This document shows positions 23,191 to 35,748 of a stretch of DNA of 64,000 nt, piece by piece. The notes under the pieces are model-generated. The model was not told the origin of the DNA. It saw only the letters and a program-made list of their open reading frames with translations, and made no database searches. Each line of letters starts with the position of its first letter. Position 1 is the first letter of the stretch. A program made the position numbers and the translations under genes. The DNA is from Trileptium ribeirensis (lineage: Eukaryota > Nematoda > Enoplea > Enoplida > Thoracostomopsidae): the NCBI GenBank assembly GCA_030248225.1, contig JASANE010007482.1, forward strand, positions 1 to 64,000, written 5' to 3'.

Positions 23191-23445
23191 TAGTGAGATG
23201 CTACATAACTCCCCTGCTGAGTCGCGGAGCGAGTGCGCGTTGAGCTTTAGTTGAACGTCGTGTGTGAAGAAACTCCGTGTAGTGGATCACGCCGGGTTCA
23301 CCAATTAAAAAGAACCACTAGCGATCATACATTGGACCAGCCGGGATTCGAACCCGGATCTCTACCTTGCAAGACTACCATTACACCGCAAGCCCCGATC
23401 ACAACGTGCTCAGCTACGCGATACATGCTAGCGTAGTGAGATGCT
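23191..23445 (-). repeat. Single copy of the tRNA-Ala-containing repeat unit
   Basis: This is a minus-strand relative of the 252-265-bp units at 34.8-35.75 kb. It has the GCGTAGTGAGATGCTAC boundary at both ends, the CTCGCTCCGCGACTC-like block, the AAGAAACTCCGTG block and the tRNA-like part in the same order. It sits inside the degenerate AT-rich tract, so it inserted there or was captured there. Confidence 0.7.
23333..23395 (-). pseudogene. tRNA-Ala(UGC)-like pseudogene with 8-nt deletion
   Basis: The T arm (CCGGG TTCGAAT CCCGG) and 3' end (CTGGTCCA) match the 34.8-kb copies. The 8 nt covering the end of the D stem and start of the anticodon stem are missing, leaving 63 nt instead of 71. The anticodon region TTGCAAG is still present. 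It cannot fold as a tRNA. Confidence 0.75.
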
Positions 23446-24290
23446 ACGCGTATATGCTTTTCAATATTTTGTTTTTTTAAGTATTTTAAGTATTCTTCCC
23501 AATCATTCAGTATTTTTAAGCATATTTGCACATTTATAAGCTAGTCATTATATATTTTATGGATGGATGTTTAAGTGTTTTTATAAATTTTTAAGTATTT
23601 ATAAAATTTATTTTTATAAATTTAATGTAATTTTTCCAGTATTTTAAGTGTTGTTAAGTATCTCTAAAAAATTTTATGTATTTTTATGTATTTTCAGTTT
23701 TTTAAGCATTCGTAAGTATCATTAAACATTTTTACTTATTTTTAAGCATGTTATTCTTAAGTATTTAAAGTGTTTTATGGATTTATAAGTATATAACATA
23801 TTTTAAGTACTTTCCAGTATTTTAAGTATTCTTAAGCAGAATTTAGAATTTTTAAGTATTTTTATGAATTTTTAAGTGTTTCAAGTATTTGCAATTAAAG
23901 TTCAGTATTTTATGTATTCTTACTCATTTTAAGCGTGTTAGTCACTAGTATTTTTCACCTTTTTAGCAATATTTATCTTTTTTATATATTTTCCTGTATT
24001 TTTCTGTGTTTTAAGTACTCCTAAGTATGAATAAAGATTTTATGTACTTTTAGATAATCTTTAATAATAATAATTTTTAAATATTTTCAAATATTTTATG
24101 TATTTTTTACTATTAAGTACTCCTCAATATCTTTAAGAATTATTTGATATTTTTATGCACTTTTCAGTATTTTTAACTGTTTAAAGTATTGTTAGTATTT
24201 TGAAATTTCCTTAAGTATTTTTAGTTTTCAGTATTTTTAAGTATTTTAAGCATATATTTTTGAGTTTTAAGCAAATATTTTTTCATATCA

Positions 24291-27200
24291 AGCAGCCTAC
24301 CCTTCCTAGTTTGGACTCAATATATAAAAACAACACTTGTTATAAGTAAATAGTCTTGAAATTCCAATTATTACGAACAAAATGGTATCTATAAAAGCTG
24401 AATAAAAGCTGAAAAACCGATTTTTGGAGGAAACAGTTGGGCATCAAAAATCAATACTTAATGCCACCGGGACAACAGAAAACAGTACCTAATAAAAGTC
24501 AATATTGCCAGAAGATAATAGATATATTAATTTAATAAAATATGTCTCAGTTTTGCACAAGTCCAATGTCACAGCACTAACTGTAGTCAGAGTTCGGTTA
24601 ATTCATAAGACTATATACGCACTTATTCAACAATTCATAAATGTACTTTGCTGATGTCTAAAAAGTAGAAAATTTATTTCATGACATTTGCTTTCTTTTA
24701 CACCGCAGTCATGTAATAAATATGAACGGCGTGGCACAATTGTCGCTGTACTGTTGTACATATTTTTTGCTTGAGATATGTGTGTTAAAAATACTCGCGA
24801 CACTCTATGAAATGAAGATATGTCACATTAAAAAATTTTAATGTGACGCCGAAAAGTCATTGGGCTACGCGAGTTTAACGCTTGGGGTTTTGCATTTTAT
24901 AAGGAATTAATATTAAGAAATAGTGTTCATAATGGGCAGAGTGTATATACACTTTACACTGTATCCCAAATCTCTTGTAACACTCGTTTGTTCCTTAGAT
25001 CAGCCGAAGAGCAAGCGAAACCAAAACACTCTAATTTTACACTTGTATTCATGAACAAAATTTCTATCCAATGAAAGTTTGGTGGAGCAACATCATCTGC
25101 TCGGAATCAGCTGCTCAAGAGAAGCCGCAATCATGGCTCAGAAGTTTTGGCCAACTACATTCATAGCCGTAATTAAAAACTTTGATGTTCACATTCCTGG
25201 CCTTGGCACTGTTAGCTGTAGTGCATCAGCAATAATATGAGTTCCTCCTATGAAGTAAGACAACGCAGTAATCTTGTGCTGTGTTATTTCTTAAGTTCTT
25301 ATCATATGAAACAGGAGTATTGTAGAAAATTTTCCGTTTTCATAAGTTTTCCTTCGTCATTTCTTTAGGTAAGTGATTTGTCAGTTTCACTAAAATATAA
25401 ACAACGAGGTAATTGTTGGCCCTCAAATTTGGGTGCCTGCAGTATCTCGAAGCACACAAATAAAACACAAGTTCAAAGGAAATAAAACCTATCTGGCTTC
25501 GTCAGCAAACACTAAAACTTCACTAATAATTAGCCAACATATAGAAATATTACTGTATAATAATTATCTACTAGGTGGAAAATCATTATAATAATCACTC
25601 AGATGTTTGCAAAAAAATTTGTTACTGCGTTTAAGCGAGAAATACTGCAGCTAAATTGCAAAACTAACATATGAACTAGTCTATCCTGTTCAGAAGCTTA
25701 ATGGAGATATGTTTTCAGCTGGCAGTGCTTGGTAACTTATGACCGTTGACCACTGATTCTAAAGCCTGATATCAGTAGTTATGGTTTGGTGCTAGAGTGC
25801 TTCGTATGGCACAAATTATTACCTAATTGTGGTGAGACAAGTTGAAATAAACTTTTCTATCCGTATCTATTTTCTAAATTTAGGTATTTCGGTATTGTCT
25901 GGTTGCTCTGCGCTATCGCTCTTAAACGTCATACCACTAAGTCTCATCATAACTATTCAATACGGTGTAAAATTTATGTCCATTATTACGTATCACCGTT
26001 TCCTACATGGGAAAATCCGCGCCAAAACCCACACATATCTATTATCTTAACCATTTCCGCCAGTTCTTCAGACTATTTCTTAAATACATATCTGTATTAT
26101 TTTATTTATGTACTGAAATACACACATATTTCTGTGTATGTAATATTGGTTGGCGTAATAAGAACATTATCAAAAGACATTACATACCTTAAAAATTTAA
26201 TAATATGCAGATACAATCAATAGATATAAAAGATATATATTAATAAATTTTATATTTGGTCGTTTGGAATACCATCTCAAAGTTTTGTTAATATAATTTG
26301 ATTACGGACGATATAAAATTTGAGAATATAGAGAGAGCTATAGAACGAAAACTGGCAGTAAAGAATAATGAACTTCAGTTTTTTGAATTCTGAAACTCCC
26401 TGTAGATTCAGAAGACTATTAAGTTTGAAACCATAAGGAAGCATTATAAGGATGGTTACCCAACGCCAGTGGTAATGTCGATTGAATTACCTAATAAAAG
26501 CTAAATGTATTTGGTCCTGACTGAGTTATAGATAAAACTTTAACAGTTTATTGTTTAAAATTGGGAACAGTCTAAGATTCGTACCTTAACCGATCACTTT
26601 GGAAAATCAAACTCATTTTTGTCATTAAATAGCAAACAAACATATGACGGTACGTTTTATCCAGACCAATCTTTATCAGGTATAAACGATATTTAATCCT
26701 TTTTCAGTTTTAAAACCTTTAAAGATATGATTTTTCAATATTTTATTAAACATAGCTTTCGAGTACGACGCCAACGTAGGATTTTTTCTGAATATCACTT
26801 AAACGTTGACAAGAATTTAACAAAACGTTAAAATATTTCGATTTTCATCAATCTTTGTACATACCACTTCAATACTGTACGCAAACCTCTTGTCTTGTGT
26901 ACACATTAGAACGCTAAAACGTTAAAATGTATGTACACTAATATCATAAGTGAGCCTCAGTGTATCAGGGTACTTTCCAATAGGGATAATTGGCGAAACC
27001 CCGAGCAATAAGATCCAACAGTCAGGGGATATTCCCTCTGTCCCCTTCATGAGCCATAAGCATTTTTGAATAATATGTATATTTTATTAGCAGAATGGCT
27101 AGTGTCCAATTGAAGTTGAGCTCTGCAGTGGTTCAACTTCTTTCACCATATGGAGTGCTATAAAATTTCACAGATTTAGCCTGCGCACCAGGTAATATTT

Positions 27201-27956
27201 ATTCAAATGAAAAGAATATTGAGAAAGAAACAGTATATTGTAACAACCCTTGAATCGCGCAGAAGGCTTGCAAACCCATGCATTGTTAGTCCAACATTTA
27301 GTTTAAAATGTTTTGTATTAGCGTGATAAACTGTAATTCATAGTTTCGGAATCAACCATACCACAGACCTAGAGTATAAAACCATCGATAATAAAAATGG
27401 CGCTATTAACAAGGAAAAGTAGTTGCAGAGGTAACGTCCCATCGCGTAGTGTAACTGAATCTTGTACATTTAACCACTTTTAGCACCCGGACTAGTTTGT
27501 GTTTTGTTATCGTACAATGTTTGACAAACTCAGGCACGTGGCATGGTTGGAACCACAATTGCAATGGCAAAAACGGCGTACGTCAACCGCTGGTGAATTT
27601 GGGAGTTATTTTCGAGCTTGTTTAAGCAACCTAGCAAAGGGAAAAATACAACGCGCGTGTAAACGTACACAATGCGACTAACTCAGCTAGCACAACGTGT
27701 CACAATATACGTTGATGCCAAATGGCAGAGTTGGGCATGGAAAGGTTAATTAAATGGTGTTGTTATGAAGATATTCGATGGCCAGACATATTACTCGGAT
27801 TTGTGCATATCAGCGCTATTTCATTTTTACTATTCATCCATTTAGCCATCAAGTCTAATTAGCTCAGGGTGGGATGGATAACAAGTAGAAAAGGTTAAAA
27901 AATAATAAAGATATAGCGCTGCGATTTGATATATCTCAGTCCAGAATTGCAGCTGT
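24291..27956. other. No gene seen
   Basis: AT-rich DNA without recognisable domains, RNAs or clear repeats on either strand. Frames near 25,829-26,223 are hydrophobic and AT-driven, not convincing as proteins. Confidence 0.45.
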
Positions 27957-28028
27957 CGCCTGAGCAATTCAGCGGTTAGAGCCACGGCATGTACAAGCTA
28001 AGGTCATCCAGGCCTGGAATCCTGCCTT
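27957..28028 (+). repeat. tRNA-like relic
   Basis: GAGCAATTCAGCGGTTAGAGCC resembles box A and CCAGGCCTGGAATCCTG resembles a decayed box B, at tRNA spacing. The acceptor stem does not pair. Probably tRNA-derived repeat debris. Confidence 0.35.
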
Positions 28029-31000
28029 TTTGCTTTCGACATTTCCTGATGTCCTAAATTACTTTAGCTTCAAAAATCGATGTCGATCGAAGAATGGACG
28101 ATATGAAGCGAACATGATAATATTGAGTGATCAGTCTTAAATAATTAAAAAAGGCCTGCTGGGACGGTTCAGTGCAACCGTCAATTGACTGTTAAACCGA
28201 TGCGAAACCATTCATTCATTGTAATAGATCCTAACTAAAGTAAATTCGCACAACAAAAATTTGAAAAATTATCTATTTATACATTAGTTGGATAGATGTT
28301 GCTAAGTTTTTCAAACGCTGCTTGGTCTCGGTTCCATGTGTTTTTATTACGGGATAGAGCTTAGGTACTAGGATTGACTTGGTTTTAGAGCCAAGCAAAG
28401 CCTGCCGTAATGTAAGAAGAGCAGAGCCCAGGCCATCCAAAGATTTCTCTGTGACGCTGAGTCTACTATATCTAGAAAAAATAGAGTTGTAGCTGTGAAA
28501 GCAAAACGTAAAGTATAATTATTAGTCAGCCAACAAGAATGGCTGAGCTTATGTCGGCTTTGCTCTTTAATGCTCTAAAAGCAACTATATACTGTTGATT
28601 TGTTGGGTGTAGGTGCATACATTATGTGTACTCTCTAATTTAAGGGAATCCAAAACTTTCATTATTAAGAGCTTTTAAGAGCCGAAATGAAAAGAGATCA
28701 TTTTACCTGAGAGCCGCTCCGAGCTGAGAAGTACATGGTTCAGGAGAAGCCAATCAGATCCGGAACATGAAAATCTGCTCCTTTCTCATCTCTGGTCTTC
28801 ATCTCTGATTTCATTTTTAGTATGGACATGAATAAATATCACACGTTATATAAAGGTAAGGTGATGCTAGTACCCAATTGTCGCCTTGAAACATTTAGTA
28901 AAGCTGCAATATTCACTTTATTTCCACAATTTTATAGTGGGTCATTTTGTGGCTGTCCGAACCAAATATAGCAGATCTCGTTTGCGCACAAAACAGTGTG
29001 CTATTCTTGGAATAAGCAACCTAATTATTTCTCAAAAATCTATTTGATTTCATTTTGCGTCATTTTTAGAATTTAACAATATTCTGAGCTGATGGTCCAC
29101 ATGCTGCGCTATTAAAACAGCTGGAGGCGGAGACCACAAATGACAAAACATAGCCATGAAGTATATTACATCACGTATTTACAGCAGGTATTTCAGACTG
29201 CTGGTTAAATTAATCAAAGTAAAGATATGACAGGCTTAGTTGTCGAAAAGCAAATAAGAGGGTAAAAGTTTTGTGAAGAGTTCTGGTAATGCTGTTGGCG
29301 CAAGAAACGTGTCTTATTCAATATCCATGGTTCTTACCGACGGAAAATACATTTTAATGTACCGAAATAAATTTTCTAACATATAACATTTCGTATGAAA
29401 ATGAAAAAGACGACAGCGCCATGCATTGAAGCAACTTAACTAATATTTAATGCTGAATATATAACACTGCCATAATGTCCAATAACATTATTGCTTTGCC
29501 ATTTAACATTACCTATTTCTCAGAATTTTTCAGCCTTAAGCTTGTGCTAAATGAAAATTTCAATACATTGACGATGCACCGCATGGGTTTGTTCTGGAGG
29601 GCGATTAGAAGACAGCGAGGATAAAAATGAGCTGATTTGGATACACATATATTTGAAGCCGAATAAAACGTTGAAAAATTTAGGAACACGGCTTGAAGTC
29701 ACAAGCGTAGCACTATGAATATGAAATGCAACCATTCCACCACTGCTGCACACTCAGGTAGCGTTAAATTCTTAGTATCCTGATAATTTTGTACAATTTC
29801 CATGTTTTTCATACAAGTCAATGCCATATTCTTTGACAATAGCCGCCAATTGGAATGCACGACAGGATTAAACTGAAATAGTTGAAGCCATATTTTTTAA
29901 AACGCGCCTGGCCAAAATTTTGATGATTTATAACAAAATGCTGGTCAAAATTTACAATAATTGGTCAAAGGCTTAACAGTGTCTTTAAAAGTATGCTGAA
30001 ACTTACTTGTAGATTTCTTATGTCATAAAAGCTGAGATATTGTTGAAAATCAGTATGGGTTTTCATGTTTTTTTCAGAAAACTGGGCTTTATGAAAAATA
30101 AACTTTTGGATCTTTTGATTCTCGAGCTGCGCATTGAAAATATTACTGAAACTAACACCACAGCTTGAATTTAAAGCGATGCAGACAGAAAACGTTTCCA
30201 TCAATATTTACAAAGGGCTATTTGAGCCAAGTCAGATGTAGGTTGTCATTTTTAGATCCAACTATACTTACTCATTCATGCAAGTTTACAACTTAATCAT
30301 GACATGCCTAAATGCAACAATAAACCATGGCATTAGTGGATTCTTGTTTTGGTAACCACTGTCACTTCTATCTAGTGCATTAAAAGCAAGCCACATGGAG
30401 CTACTCTGCATTTAACTGAATAAGCCTAGCAATTAGTGAGAACGTGGGGGAATGGATATATACTGAGCCTACTTTACCAGATTTGGGTACTGTTTTGCTG
30501 TAACCAAATGATTTATTTACAAGATAGTTCCTGGAAGAAACTTCAACATTCCGCAAACATATATAATTTTGCTCTGCTCGCACTCGAACGAAAAGCAAAA
30601 TTTATACGAATACCGTGCTTGTTTTCGATACTTTTTTGCATATAAACTAAAAATTTTGAGGAAAAAAATGGATCTTCGCAGGCGGCGTATGAGTCCAATG
30701 ATGGGAAAGTTCTAAAAAGATCTATGTATAAGTTTTGCTATTGATACCAAGTTTTTCTCGGTTTGCAAAAATGAAAATGTAGAGACCGAGCGTAGCGACG
30801 TCACAACGTACAGAATTTGAGAAAAATTTACGATTTTAGTATGAAGAAATATACATAATATATAAATTTACGACATATACACGATGAAAATCGGCAACAT
30901 AAAGTGCTGTAAAAATTTATTTATCGTATTTTGCATTGCAATGTTGGTATCGAGCAGTGATTATTTTTATGGTCATTTATAAGAAACGCTTTTTAAAAAA

Positions 31001-34000
31001 ACTTTTAAAAGTGGTGGTAAAAGCCATGTTGCCAAAATAGCCCGGTTGGGAAGGTAAGGAGCAAATTTCATATGTTCAACAAGATATTGCATTCGAAGGC
31101 TAAGCGAAATATGGCAGTTAATAACACACATGTGACGATGATACTTTTAAGTTGTATAAAACAGTAGCTAAGAAAAAATATTTAACATGTTTCTGAAAAG
31201 TAATCTCTCTGACAAATGTTTCTGCCACATCGCTCTATGTGCAAAATATCTTCATTTCATGCGGAATGCACAGTTACGATAAATTTTACGGTTTACGATG
31301 CATAAATATTTTATGATAATGTTAGATCCTAATGTATAGCCTCGTATACGGTTGAAATACAACTTGGCAATGTACTTTATGACAAACGTGTCGCTTTATC
31401 CTCACAGAACTGACATTTCTAATGGACTCGAAATTTTTTTCATTTGTTAATTTAGCACAATCTATTGTACAACCACACTTTTTAAGACAAATAGCATGTG
31501 GTAATGGCCGTTGTCTTTGCAACAAAATTCAAAAGTTGACGAGTTGTCATGACTCAGATATGGTTTTAGAGTCCGTTGAACCCCACAACTGTTTCACACA
31601 GGTATAAAATTTTTAAAATTCGAATGCCTATTTAAGTAATACCTTATGAAATAATACATTTACATGATTAATATCAATTGTAAATTTTATATGAAACTTA
31701 TGCATCATTTAGCTTATGGTGTTACCGTATTACCTCAGGGCGGAGTTTGTCAGAGTCTGCTACGGCTCTAAAGCCAACTTGGCTAGCCACGATTAGCCAG
31801 TATGACATTTTTGGGCCGAGCCAGACCCGACAAATATATTAGCTAATACTCAAGCGAGGCTAAGAAATTGTTAAAAGGGTCGGAATCGGCTCTAAAAGCC
31901 AGAAATATATGACGACAATGCAAAATTGAGAAAACATGAAAATTGGTGATACATATGGTCATATGTTCCTAACGCATCCTTTCAGTTACGATAGTATTAT
32001 TTTCATGTATGGAAGAGCGTGTTACATAGCTACTAGGTTGGCTTGTAAAAGACGCCCACCAAAATTTTAAAAATCGCCATATTTACGTATTTATGCTAGC
32101 TACATTCGTGCGTCTTACTTTAGGTACAACTAATCTTGTGTTTTTTTTGGCCTAAAGCCAAATATATGTTCTGCAACACAATCGGCTTAACTGACGCAAT
32201 AAATATTTTTTCAGCAGTTCGTCCTGGCTATCAAACCCTGAGACATAGCTGCTTCCGACTCGTACAAACATACTAGCATAGCTTAGCTTAATTTTTTTAT
32301 GAAGGGCTGGATTTAGCTGCGACTTGTTGTGACGAGCCGGAATTGCATCTTTGACAGAATTCGGCTTTAGGTGCACAGATTTTAAGGTAAATGATGCATT
32401 ATATGAAACTATAGTTTGATGTATAGACGGTTGAATATTCAGAAGACGCTAGCCCTTATTTTGGGTACCGATGAAGAAGATATTGCAGTATCTGATGATG
32501 AGTAGATTGCGTGACATAAATCCAGCATATCTGCCCCTCCCTACGCTTGTTCACAAGAGCAACTCATATGGCCATAAATTACTTTGTGTAAAATATATTC
32601 GAAAAAATATTTGGATTTTCGATCTATTCTTTGCGAAATATACCTTTATTGTTGAGACATCAAGACCTATAACGGACGAAACCGTGTGCAATAAACATGA
32701 GCACGTAAAATAATATAACTACAACTCTGTTCTTCAAATACGCATAACACAATTAGTTTTCTTCCACCAATACTTCAGGATGCAGGCTTAACAACACCCC
32801 TCATTATATTGTTAACAGCTGGTGGTAATAATTTAGTGACCTGTTCAACGAAAATATAGTGCTATACGCTAACATTTTTATATTTGCGCCAAAGCGATAG
32901 ATGTATGATGCGCCGATAGCGATATTAAATGATTGCAAATATGCAAATCGAATGAACTTCTTATATTTTAATAGCTATTCCTTATTAGCTATGTCGAACA
33001 CTGCTACACAACAAGTTTGTAACTTTGGCCGTAACTATTATTTGGATTCAGTTGTGTTCCATTTAATAATCGTCTACACTGTTACCCTACGACATTTACA
33101 GTTACTGCAAATGCTTCGTGGGATTCAACTTATATTTAATTGCTAATTAATTTGTCCTGATTTTCTTCACTCACTGCAGCGAGCATTGAAGGGAACATTG
33201 GTAGTTTCGGTTTGCCACTCAATTGCCACACATCATAGTATCCATCCCTTGTTTTGTTGCGTATTCCAAGTAATTAAATATGTAGCGATATGGTGAACGC
33301 GAAGCAAAGCTGAATTTAAGGGATCCGTTAAATCGTCTAAATTCTGATTAATAATAACATAAACATCCGAAATAGCTTACTGCTTATACAGGACTGCTGA
33401 GTAACTGTTAAGATGCACTTCATGTCATGTATAGCCAGACAAATATCGAGAACAATGTCACCTGCTAAACAGAGCTGCTGATGATAACGACGGTTTAAAA
33501 CATTTGTTGGCATTACAACGCTCCTTTATCAGAACACAATGCAGCACAGAAGTGTTGTAGTTCTCTGCCGTTTCCATTTATGGTGCTAAGGCAAGACTAT
33601 TCACTGCTGCAGACCCTAGTCCAACAACGGCAATGCTGTGTTGTAATTTTAGAAGCGCCTGTGTTTTGCATATTTGCAATCTGTTTCGACAATTTCTTTT
33701 GCTTTCAGTCAACTGTAAGTAGCTCGTATAATAATTATGGCGAACCTTAATTCTTTTGCTGTGACGCGCTAAATACAATCGAAGCTCGGTGCAGTATCAT
33801 TTCAACACACACTGCTCTGCCACTGAAATAGTTATTTTAGGTTCAAGAACTTTCAGGGAGGCTTACCGAAATAATTTGAATTAAGCAAGTTTTGTTCGTT
33901 TTGTTAATACATCTTGTCGGCTGATTCTGTTGAAACTGCTTAAACGCAGGGAATATAACTTCAAGTTTGTTTCTACAAATATTCACTCTGTAACCGTTTG

Positions 34001-34165
34001 AAGGTTCGTCTTTGATTTTGAGCAAACGCTGGCAAGCAATAATTTAATTTGTACTCGGCCCGAATTGTAGTAGGACTGCGTACAAAAGCCGGTGTGTAAC
34101 ACTTTCTGACATTATTACTTAAAGATAGAGCAAAATACTGTTGCGTCTGAGTCTTCGTCGATATT
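28029..34165. other. No gene seen; scattered dispersed repeats
   Basis: 28,555-28,800 and 31,740-31,905 carry the AGCCGA/GGCTC-rich repeat also seen at 16.0-16.5 kb. The rest is AT-rich and featureless on both strands; frames of 60-80 codons show no recognisable motif. Confidence 0.45.
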
Positions 34166-34476
34166 GGCTGAATCGATTTGGCTCAATCTTTACAACACAA
34201 GTTTTTGCAAATAACAACGCAATACAGATAACAATGTAATAAATATGAAATTGTAAAAATAAGTAAGACATCAAACACAAACGCTATTGTGGCTTTTAGA
34301 CGTTTTCGTCTGTCATATATTCCTAGATGACTGTTGGCTTGCATCGGTTACTTCTCAAGGTGTCGGACTGCCCACTCGCACTGCATGCACAAAATTTTAT
34401 TATTGTTAGCAAAATTACAAAATTTTAAAGAATAACAGACAAAAATAGGACAAATTATGAAGAAAAATTGGTGACA

Positions 34477-34707
34477 ATGAAGAAATTTATTTGTCGCCAT
34501 TATTCTGGGCCCCCTAACGCATTCACCCTTCTCCACCATCATACATTCTCCTCAATAGTCGAAGGAGCTTGGGCCCTATTGCAACTCCCTACGGTCAAAA
34601 CATATCGCCGCAAGCGAAGCGAAAATTTAAATACTAATATTTATATACTAACATACGATAAGACTGCTATTTGTCAACTTAGATTTTCGGAGCTAATGGC
34701 AAGATAA
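34477..34707 (+). other. Open frame kept in both duplicates (copy A)
   Basis: A 76-codon ATG frame with core LLQLPTVKTYRRKRSENLNT that stays open in copy B (51,062-51,325, 87 codons). The two differ at many residues, giving no sign of protein-level constraint. It overlaps a C-rich piece of a dispersed repeat. No family is recognised; most likely not a gene. Confidence 0.15.
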
Positions 34708-34862
34708 ACCAAACAAAGCGTACTGTTAACAAGGAAGTAACGTTTAAAATCACCCGCCTCTCTTTGGCGTGGTTTCTCTTATTCACTGTGTCTCTTTCTG
34801 CAAATAATGTGTAGCATCTCACTACGCTAGAATACATAGCGTGGCTGAACACGCTGTGATCG

Positions 34863-34933
34863 GGGCCTGTGGTGTAATGGTAGCGCGGTAGTCTTGCAAG
34901 CTAGAGATCCGGGTTCGAATCCCGGCTGGTCCA
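34863..34933 (+). tRNA. tRNA-Ala(UGC)-like, array copy 1
   Basis: The 71-nt cloverleaf has acceptor GGGCCTG/CTGGTCC with a G3:U70 wobble and one U-U mismatch, D arm GTGT/GCGC, anticodon loop CTTGCAA (anticodon TGC) and T arm CCGGG TTCGAAT CCCGG, then A73. G3:U70 is the classic alanine identity element. This copy has a G-G clash at the first anticodon-stem pair (GCGGTAGT instead of GCGCTAGT). No CCA is encoded, as expected in eukaryotes. It may be transcribed by RNA polymerase III or be a tRNA-derived repeat. Confidence 0.6.
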
Positions 34934-35114
34934 ATGTATGATCACTCGTGGATCTTTTCAAATGGTGAACCCGACGTGATCCTCTGCACGGAGTTTCTTC
35001 GCACAGCTAGAGCCCTCACGCACGCAACGCACGCTCGCTCCGCGACTCCACAGGGGAGTTATGTAACATCTCACTACGCTAGAATATATAGCGTAGCTGA
35101 ACACGCTGTGATCG

Positions 35115-35185
35115 GGGCCTGTGGTGTAATGGTAGCGCGGTAGTCTTGCAAGCTAGAGATACTGGTTCGCATCCCGGCTGGTCCA
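35115..35185 (+). pseudogene. tRNA-Ala(UGC)-like, array copy 2, damaged
   Basis: Same layout, but the T arm reads ACTGGTTCGCATCCC instead of CCGGGTTCGAATCCC, breaking the T stem and box B. It also has the anticodon-stem change of copy 1. Likely non-functional. Confidence 0.6.
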
Positions 35186-35379
35186 ATGTATGATCATTCG
35201 TGGATCTTTTCAAATGGCGAATCCGACGTGATCCTCTGCACGGAGTTTCTTCGCACAGCTAGAGCCCTCACGCACGCAACGCACGCACGCAACACACGCT
35301 CGCTCCGCGACTCCACAGGGGAGTTATGTAGCATCTCACTACGCTAGAATACATAGCGTAGCTGAACACGCTGTGATCG

Positions 35380-35450
35380 GGGCCTGTGGTGTAATGGTAA
35401 CGCGCTAGTCTTGCAAGCTAGAGATCCGGGTTCGAATCCCGGCTGGTCCA
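35380..35450 (+). tRNA. tRNA-Ala(UGC)-like, array copy 3 (best cloverleaf)
   Basis: Anticodon stem CTAGT/GCTAG pairs fully (one wobble), the T arm is perfect and G3:U70 and A73 are present. The D-arm 3' side reads AACGC instead of AGCGC, weakening one pair. Of the four units this is the best candidate for a real tRNA-Ala(UGC), together with copy 4. Confidence 0.65.
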
Positions 35451-35644
35451 ATGTATGATCACTCGTGGATCTTTTCAAATGGTGAACCCGACGTGATCCC
35501 CTGCACGGAGTTTCTTCACACAGCTAGAGCCCTCACGCACGCAACGCGCGCACGCAACGCACGCTCGCTCCGCGACTCCGCAGGGGAGTTATGTAGCATC
35601 TCACTACGCTAGAATACATAGCGTACCTGAACACGCTGTGATCG

Positions 35645-35715
35645 GGGCCTGTGGTGTAATGGTAGCGCGCTAGTCTTGCAAGCTAGAGATCCGGGCTCGA
35701 ATCCCGGCTGGTCCA
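35645..35715 (+). tRNA. tRNA-Ala(UGC)-like, array copy 4
   Basis: D stem and anticodon stem are intact with anticodon TGC and G3:U70. The T loop start is GGGCTCGAATCCC (T54 to C) which alters the box B consensus GGTTCGA and the invariant T54-A58 pair. The downstream spacer stops after about 33 bp, where copy A sequence resumes. Confidence 0.6.
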
Positions 35716-35748
35716 ATGTATAATCACTCGTAGATCTTTTCAAATGTA

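Larger units (their letters stand above)
22985..24290. repeat. Degenerate about 12-bp AT-rich tandem repeat
   Basis: More than 1 kb is built from variants of TTTTTAAGTATT (also TTTAAGCATT and TTTTATGTATT), too diverged for a fixed unit but unmistakable by eye. It is interrupted at about 23,185-23,450 by a tRNA-Ala repeat unit. No coding potential. Confidence 0.75.
34808..35748 (+). repeat. Four-unit tandem array of tRNA-Ala-containing repeats
   Basis: tRNA starts at 34,863, 35,115, 35,380 and 35,645 give periods of 252, 265 and 265 bp. The 13-bp difference is a (CACGCACGCAAC) expansion in the spacer. Each unit holds: a GTAGCATCTCACTACGCTAG boundary, a hairpin (CTACGCTA/TAGCGTAG), CTGTGATCG, the 71-nt tRNA-like part, ATGTATGATCACTCG(T)GGATC, GGAGTTTCTTCGCACAGCTAG, CTCGCTCCGCGACTCC and GGGGAGTTATGTA. 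Copy B has none of this at the matching site (about 51,390), so the array arrived after, or was lost since, the duplication. A CAAAT word flanks both sides, but it is also part of the unit, so a target duplication is not proven. Confidence 0.85.

Noticed and set aside
25829..26223. Possible membrane protein from overlapping hydrophobic frames
   Set aside because: Hydrophobicity follows from T-rich DNA, the frames overlap each other, and there are no motifs.
33478..33505. Hammerhead ribozyme core (CTGATGA present)
   Set aside because: The required stem II and GAAA are not in place, and no tandem retrozyme-like context is present.
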